A stretch of DNA of 25,171 nt from an uncultured Bacteroides sp. (GTDB lineage: Bacteria > Bacteroidota > Bacteroidia > Bacteroidales > Bacteroidaceae). Position 1 is the stretch's first letter. Every line of letters begins with the position of its first letter. This document shows positions 21,437 through 25,171 of the stretch, piece after piece. The position numbers and the translations under genes were made by a program. Location of the stretch: positions 1 to 25,171 of the forward strand of contig USPQ01000036.1 of the NCBI GenBank assembly GCA_900556625.1, given 5' to 3'. Under the pieces are notes generated by a model. That model did no database searches. It was not told the DNA's origin and saw only the letters and a list, made by a program, of their open reading frames with translations.

Positions 21437-23632
21437 ATGAGTAAAGTTGGAAAAAGAGCCTTCCTTTTGTTGTTGGCAATCCCAATTGTAATCAATGTTA
21501 TGGCACAAGAAACCAAGAAACCGACACTGGAAGACCTGATTCCGGGCGGTGAAAGTTATCGTTATGCAGAAAACCTGTACGGGCTGCAATGGTGGGGCGA
21601 CGAGTGTATTAAACCCGGCATCGACACCATCTATTCTATCCAGCCGCAAACAGGCAAAGAAACAATGCTCATCACCCGTGAGCAAATCAACAAAGCGCTT
21701 GCAGAAGACAAGGCAGGAAAGTTATCCCATTTGTATTCCGTACGTTTCCCATGGGCGGAAAAGCCGCAAATGTTACTGAACATAGCCGGAAAATACATCG
21801 TATATGATTTCAAGAACAACCGGATTGTCAGCAGTCGCAAGCCTAAAGCCAAAGCGGAAAACGAAGACTACTGCACTGCCAATGGAAATGTAGCCTATAC
21901 AATCGGCAACAATCTATACGTAAACGAACAGGCGGTGACGAACGAGCCCGAAGGCATCGTCTGCGGCCAGTCCGTACACCGCAATGAGTTCGGTATCAAC
22001 AAAGGTACATTCTGGAGCCCGAAAGGTAATCTGCTCGCCTTCTACCGTATGGATGAAAGTATGGTGACTCAATACCCGCTTGTAGACATTACCGCACGTG
22101 TGGGCGAAGTGAACAATGTCCGCTATCCAATGGCAGGAATGACCAGCCACCAAGTGAAGGTAGGTATCTACAACCCCGCAACGGGCAAAAGCATTTACCT
22201 GGATGCAGGCGACCCTACCGACCGCTACTTTACGAACATCAGTTGGGCACCGGACGAGAAGAGCCTCTACCTGATTGAAGTAAACCGCGACCAGAACCAT
22301 GCCAAACTTTGCCAATACAACGCAGAAACAGGCAAGCTGACAAAGGTGCTCTACGAAGAAACTCACCCGAAATACGTAGAGCCGCAAAACCCGATTATAT
22401 TCTTGCCGTGGGATACCAGCAAATTCATTTATCAGAGCCAGCGCGATGGATACAATCACCTCTATTTGTTTGATACCAAAGCAAGCATTTACGGTGACCT
22501 TCAGGAAGGAACCGGCGGCGCCCAATATCGCGAATCAGTGAAGGTAAAACAGTTGACTAAAGGCAACTGGCTGGTAAAAAACATATTAGGCTTCAACGCT
22601 AAGCGGAAAGAAGTTATCTTCACCGCCATAGAGGGCTTGAGAAGCGGTCATTTCGCAGTAAACGTGAACAACGGAAAGATGAGCCGCCCGTTCGATAGCA
22701 GCAAAGAGAGTGAACACAACGGAGTGCTCAACGCTTCCGGGACGTTCCTTATCGACCGTTATTCCACTAAAGACCAGCCCCGCATCATCAATCTGGTAGA
22801 TACAAAGAACTTCAAAGAAACCGTAAACCTGCTGACTGCCAAAGACCCGTATGAAGGTTATCAAATGCCAAGTATTGAAACCGGGACAATCAAAGCGGCC
22901 GACGGCACAACCGACCTTCACTACCGCCTGATGAAGCCGGCAAACTTTGACCCGAACAAGAAATATCCGACCATTATTTACGTCTACGGAGGTCCTCATG
23001 CCCAATGTGTCACCGGAGGCTGGCAGAATGGCGCACGTGGCTGGGACACGTATATGGCCAACAAAGGCTATATCATGTTTACGATCGACAATCGTGGCAG
23101 CAGTAACCGCGGACTGGAGTTTGAGAACGCCACCTTCCGTCGCCTCGGCATTGAAGAAGGCAAAGACCAGGTAAAAGGTGTCGAATTCCTGAAATCCCTC
23201 CCTTACGTAGACGGCGGACGCATCGGCGTGCACGGCTGGAGCTTTGGAGGGCACATGACCACTGCCTTGTTGCTCCGTTACCCGGAAATATTCAAAGTAG
23301 GCGTAGCCGGTGGCCCTGTCATCGACTGGGGATATTATGAAGTGATGTACGGCGAACGCTATATGGACACACCGGAAACCAATCCTGAAGGTTACAAGGA
23401 ATGCAACCTGAAAAACCTCGCGGGTCAGTTGAAAGGTCATCTGCTGATTATCCATGACGACCATGACGACACTTGCGTGCCTCAACACACCTTGTCGTTC
23501 ATGAAAGCTTGTGTAGACGCCCGCACCTACCCCGACCTGTTCATCTACCCGTGCCACAAGCACAACGTATCAGGTCGCGACCGTGTACATCTGCACGAAA
23601 AAATCACCCGGTACTTTGAGCAGAACCTGTAA
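21437..23632 (+). CDS. Secreted S9-family dipeptidyl peptidase (DPP IV-like)
   Basis: This 731-aa exported serine peptidase would remove dipeptides, typically after proline or alanine, from peptide N-termini. A signal peptide covers about residues 1-24 (AFLLLLAIPIVINVMAQ). The DPP IV N-terminal beta-propeller runs to about 470 and includes GTFWSPKGNLLAFYRMDES and YFTNISWAPDEKSLYLIEVN. The C-terminal alpha/beta hydrolase carries S602 in GVHGWSFGGHMT (most relatives have GWSYGG). The acid loop is IIHDDHDDTCVP and the catalytic histidine is probably H709 in KHNVSGRDRVH. The oxyanion region is YVYGGPHAQ. A gap of 169 nt precedes it with no clear promoter box. purD follows 62 nt later. Confidence 0.95.
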   Translation: MSKVGKRAFLLLLAIPIVINVMAQETKKPTLEDLIPGGESYRYAENLYGLQWWGDECIKPGIDTIYSIQPQTGKETMLITREQINKALAEDKAGKLSHLYSVRFPWAEKPQMLLNIAGKYIVYDFKNNRIVSSRKPKAKAENEDYCTANGNVAYTIGNNLYVNEQAVTNEPEGIVCGQSVHRNEFGINKGTFWSPKGNLLAFYRMDESMVTQYPLVDITARVGEVNNVRYPMAGMTSHQVKVGIYNPATGKSIYLDAGDPTDRYFTNISWAPDEKSLYLIEVNRDQNHAKLCQYNAETGKLTKVLYEETHPKYVEPQNPIIFLPWDTSKFIYQSQRDGYNHLYLFDTKASIYGDLQEGTGGAQYRESVKVKQLTKGNWLVKNILGFNAKRKEVIFTAIEGLRSGHFAVNVNNGKMSRPFDSSKESEHNGVLNASGTFLIDRYSTKDQPRIINLVDTKNFKETVNLLTAKDPYEGYQMPSIETGTIKAADGTTDLHYRLMKPANFDPNKKYPTIIYVYGGPHAQCVTGGWQNGARGWDTYMANKGYIMFTIDNRGSSNRGLEFENATFRRLGIEEGKDQVKGVEFLKSLPYVDGGRIGVHGWSFGGHMTTALLLRYPEIFKVGVAGGPVIDWGYYEVMYGERYMDTPETNPEGYKECNLKNLAGQLKGHLLIIHDDHDDTCVPQHTLSFMKACVDARTYPDLFIYPCHKHNVSGRDRVHLHEKITRYFEQNL

Positions 23633-23664
23633 AAAGCGGCTGCTTATCCATACCTAATCAAACG

Positions 23665-23692
23665 TATAACAGTATAACTTATAACAGTATAA
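23665..23692 (+). repeat. TATAACAGTATAA direct repeat before purD
   Basis: The 13-mer TATAACAGTATAA occurs at 23665-23677 and again at 23680-23692, a 15-bp period, directly before the purD ATG. It might be an operator or AT-rich ribosome-loading sequence. No TAnnTTTG box was seen in the 62-nt gap. Confidence 0.6.
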
Positions 23693-23694
23693 AG

Positions 23695-24969
23695 ATGAAG
23701 ATTTTATTACTAGGCTCGGGCGGCCGCGAACATGCACTGGCATGGAAAATTGCCCAAAGTCCGAAAGTTGAGAAGCTGTATATTGCTCCGGGAAATGCCG
23801 GAACAACTGCCGTAGGCGAAAATGTCAACATCAAGGCTACTGATTTTGAAGCTATCAGCGCTTTCGCCCTGAAGGAAGACATCGCCATGGTCGTAGTAGG
23901 TCCCGAAGATCCGTTGGTAAAAGGAATCTACGACTACTTCCAGAACCGCCCCGAACTTAAACACATCGCTGTTATCGGTCCCTCCGCACAGGGAGCCGAA
24001 CTGGAAGGAAGCAAGGAATTTGCAAAAGGCTTCATGATGCGTCACAACATCCCGACAGCCCGTTACAAAAGTATCACTTCCGCAACTATTGAAGAAGGTT
24101 TGGCCTTCCTCGAAACATTGGAAGCTCCTTATGTACTGAAAGCCGACGGCCTCTGTGCCGGAAAAGGCGTACTGATTCTCCCCACGCTGAACGAAGCCAA
24201 AAAGGAACTGAAAGAAATGCTCGGCGGTATGTTCGGCTCTGCATCGGCAACAGTTGTCATTGAAGAGTTCCTGAGCGGTATCGAGTGTTCCGTATTTGTC
24301 CTGACCGACGGTGAAAACTATAAAGTCCTCCCCGTAGCAAAAGACTACAAACGTATCGGTGAAGGCGACAAAGGTCTGAATACAGGGGGCATGGGTAGCG
24401 TAACCCCTGTTCCGTTTGCCGACGAAGTGTTCATGGAGAAAGTACGCACCCGCATCATCGAGCCGACAATCAACGGCCTGAAAGAAGAGAATATCGTCTA
24501 CAAAGGTTTCATCTTCCTCGGATTAATCAATGTGAAAGGTGAGCCAATGGTGATCGAATACAACGTCCGTATGGGCGACCCGGAAACAGAAAGCGTCATG
24601 CTCCGCATTCAGAGCGATATCGTGGAACTGCTGGAAGGCACTGCCGCAGGCAACCTGAACGAAAAGACACTCGTTATGGACCCGCGTTCGGCAGGTTGTG
24701 TGATTCTCGTCAGCGGCGGTTACCCGGAAGCTTATGAGAAAGGATTCCCGATCAGCGGACTGGAACAGGCTGCCGCTACGGAAAGTATCATTTTCCATGC
24801 CGGAACAGCTATGAAAGACGGCCAAGTAGTTACAAACGGAGGACGCGTTATCGCTGTCTGCTCCTATGGAGCTACTAAAGAAGAAGCGTTGGCACAGAGC
24901 TACAAAGTAGCGGACATGATTGACTTCGACAAGAAGTACTTCCGCCGCGACATCGGCTTCGACCTATAA
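23695..24969 (+). CDS. purD: Phosphoribosylamine-glycine ligase (GAR synthetase)
   Basis: PurD catalyses the second step of purine synthesis, joining glycine to 5-phosphoribosylamine with ATP. The 424-aa length is standard. The N-terminal domain starts MKILLLGSGGREHALAWKIA. The ATP-grasp domain (about 105-300) has YVLKADGLCAGKGVLI, the VIEEFLSGIECSVFVL segment and the metal-binding end NVRMGDPETESVMLR. GLNTGGMGSVTPVP is also a PurD signature. The C-terminal part (about 330-424, AGCVILVSGGYPEAYEKG) completes the enzyme. It is possibly cotranscribed with the peptidase gene upstream. No strong terminator was found right after the stop; a CGGCG/CGCCG hairpin at about 24974-24986 has no T run. Confidence 0.98.
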   Translation: MKILLLGSGGREHALAWKIAQSPKVEKLYIAPGNAGTTAVGENVNIKATDFEAISAFALKEDIAMVVVGPEDPLVKGIYDYFQNRPELKHIAVIGPSAQGAELEGSKEFAKGFMMRHNIPTARYKSITSATIEEGLAFLETLEAPYVLKADGLCAGKGVLILPTLNEAKKELKEMLGGMFGSASATVVIEEFLSGIECSVFVLTDGENYKVLPVAKDYKRIGEGDKGLNTGGMGSVTPVPFADEVFMEKVRTRIIEPTINGLKEENIVYKGFIFLGLINVKGEPMVIEYNVRMGDPETESVMLRIQSDIVELLEGTAAGNLNEKTLVMDPRSAGCVILVSGGYPEAYEKGFPISGLEQAAATESIIFHAGTAMKDGQVVTNGGRVIAVCSYGATKEEALAQSYKVADMIDFDKKYFRRDIGFDL

Positions 24970-25023
24970 CTGCCGGCGTAACGCCGAAGCAAGGCTTCCA
25001 TTCGACAGCATTGTTTCAAATGA

Positions 25024-25069
25024 GAGGCGATGTTTATTCTAGAGAAGAGACGATGTCAACGCTAGATAA
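25024..25069. repeat. Two 23-bp tandem degenerate repeats after purD
   Basis: Units 25024-25046 and 25047-25069 share GAG-x-CGATGT-N5-CTAGA-x-AA and differ mainly in the five central bases. A further CTAGAGG lies at 25092. Constant ends with a variable centre recall the 22-bp array at 3120-3246, though the sequence is different. No gene is seen in 24970-25171. Confidence 0.55.
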
Positions 25070-25114
25070 GAATCACCTTGGTAAAGCCACGCTAGAGGCA
25101 AATCTATCTCCATT

Positions 25115-25136
25115 CTCCTCCTTCGGGAAGGAGGAG
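25115..25136. repeat. Hairpin of a probable interspersed intergenic element
   Basis: CTCCTCCTT (25115-25123) pairs perfectly with AAGGAGGAG (25128-25136) around CGGG. GTACCCGTAGGGGGAGGTGG follows. The sequence resembles a short element I recall between genes in Bacteroidetes genomes; no search was made, and the window ends 35 nt later. Confidence 0.5.
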
Positions 25137-25171
25137 TACCCGTAGGGGGAGGTGGTAGGTGAATACATAAA

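Noticed and set aside
22586..23563. 325-codon antisense open frame within the dipeptidyl peptidase gene
   Set aside because: It is a shadow of codon bias in a strongly supported gene; its translation shows no recognisable domain or start context.

Overview
The window looks like a chromosomal segment from the genus Bacteroides (thetaiotaomicron/ovatus/caccae type). The evidence is a SusC/FecR/ECF-sigma set with the Bacteroidetes STN domain, several perfect copies of the Bacteroides -7 promoter box TAnnTTTG, few Shine-Dalgarno sequences, and housekeeping proteins that read as typical Bacteroides orthologues. No tRNA, rRNA, insertion sequence, phage gene or CRISPR array was seen.

Layout. (1) 1-2830, minus strand: a trans-envelope signalling set of ECF sigma factor, FecR anti-sigma factor and the 5' part of a SusC-like TonB-dependent receptor that leaves the window on the left. 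(2) 2742-3984: a 1.2 kb intergenic region with direct and inverted CCTATCACC repeats, a six-unit GTTTC/GAAAC array with an exact 22-bp period, and a probable short minus-strand RNA with its own promoter and terminator. (3) 3985-10197, plus strand: mnmG, apt, uvrC, then dtd, a MazG-like pyrophosphohydrolase and deoC (tRNA modification, purine salvage, DNA repair, D-aminoacyl-tRNA proofreading, nucleotide clean-up). A near-perfect parS centromere site lies between mnmG and apt. (4) 10198-11279: a terminator, then a roughly 270-nt structured leader and a DUF1266 gene. (5) 11283-15194: a polyprenyl diphosphate synthase gene (minus) diverging from polA (plus). (6) 15392-18795: a small secreted protein (DUF3836-like) facing a TPR histidine kinase/LytTR response-regulator pair. 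(7) 18839-24969, plus strand: serine acetyltransferase, a THUMP RNA methyltransferase with a charged repeat tail, a secreted S9 dipeptidyl peptidase and purD. (8) 24970-25171: short repeats and a hairpin element, no gene seen.

Two non-coding elements stand out. The first is the parS palindrome GTTTCACGTGAAAC eight bases after mnmG. The second is the leader of the DUF1266 gene: one central strand can pair either with an upstream segment, forming a rod of about 39 base pairs, or with a downstream segment, forming a 17-bp terminator. That is the layout of an attenuator or riboswitch. A 19-codon reading frame lies over the upstream segment. I cannot assign this leader to any family I know.
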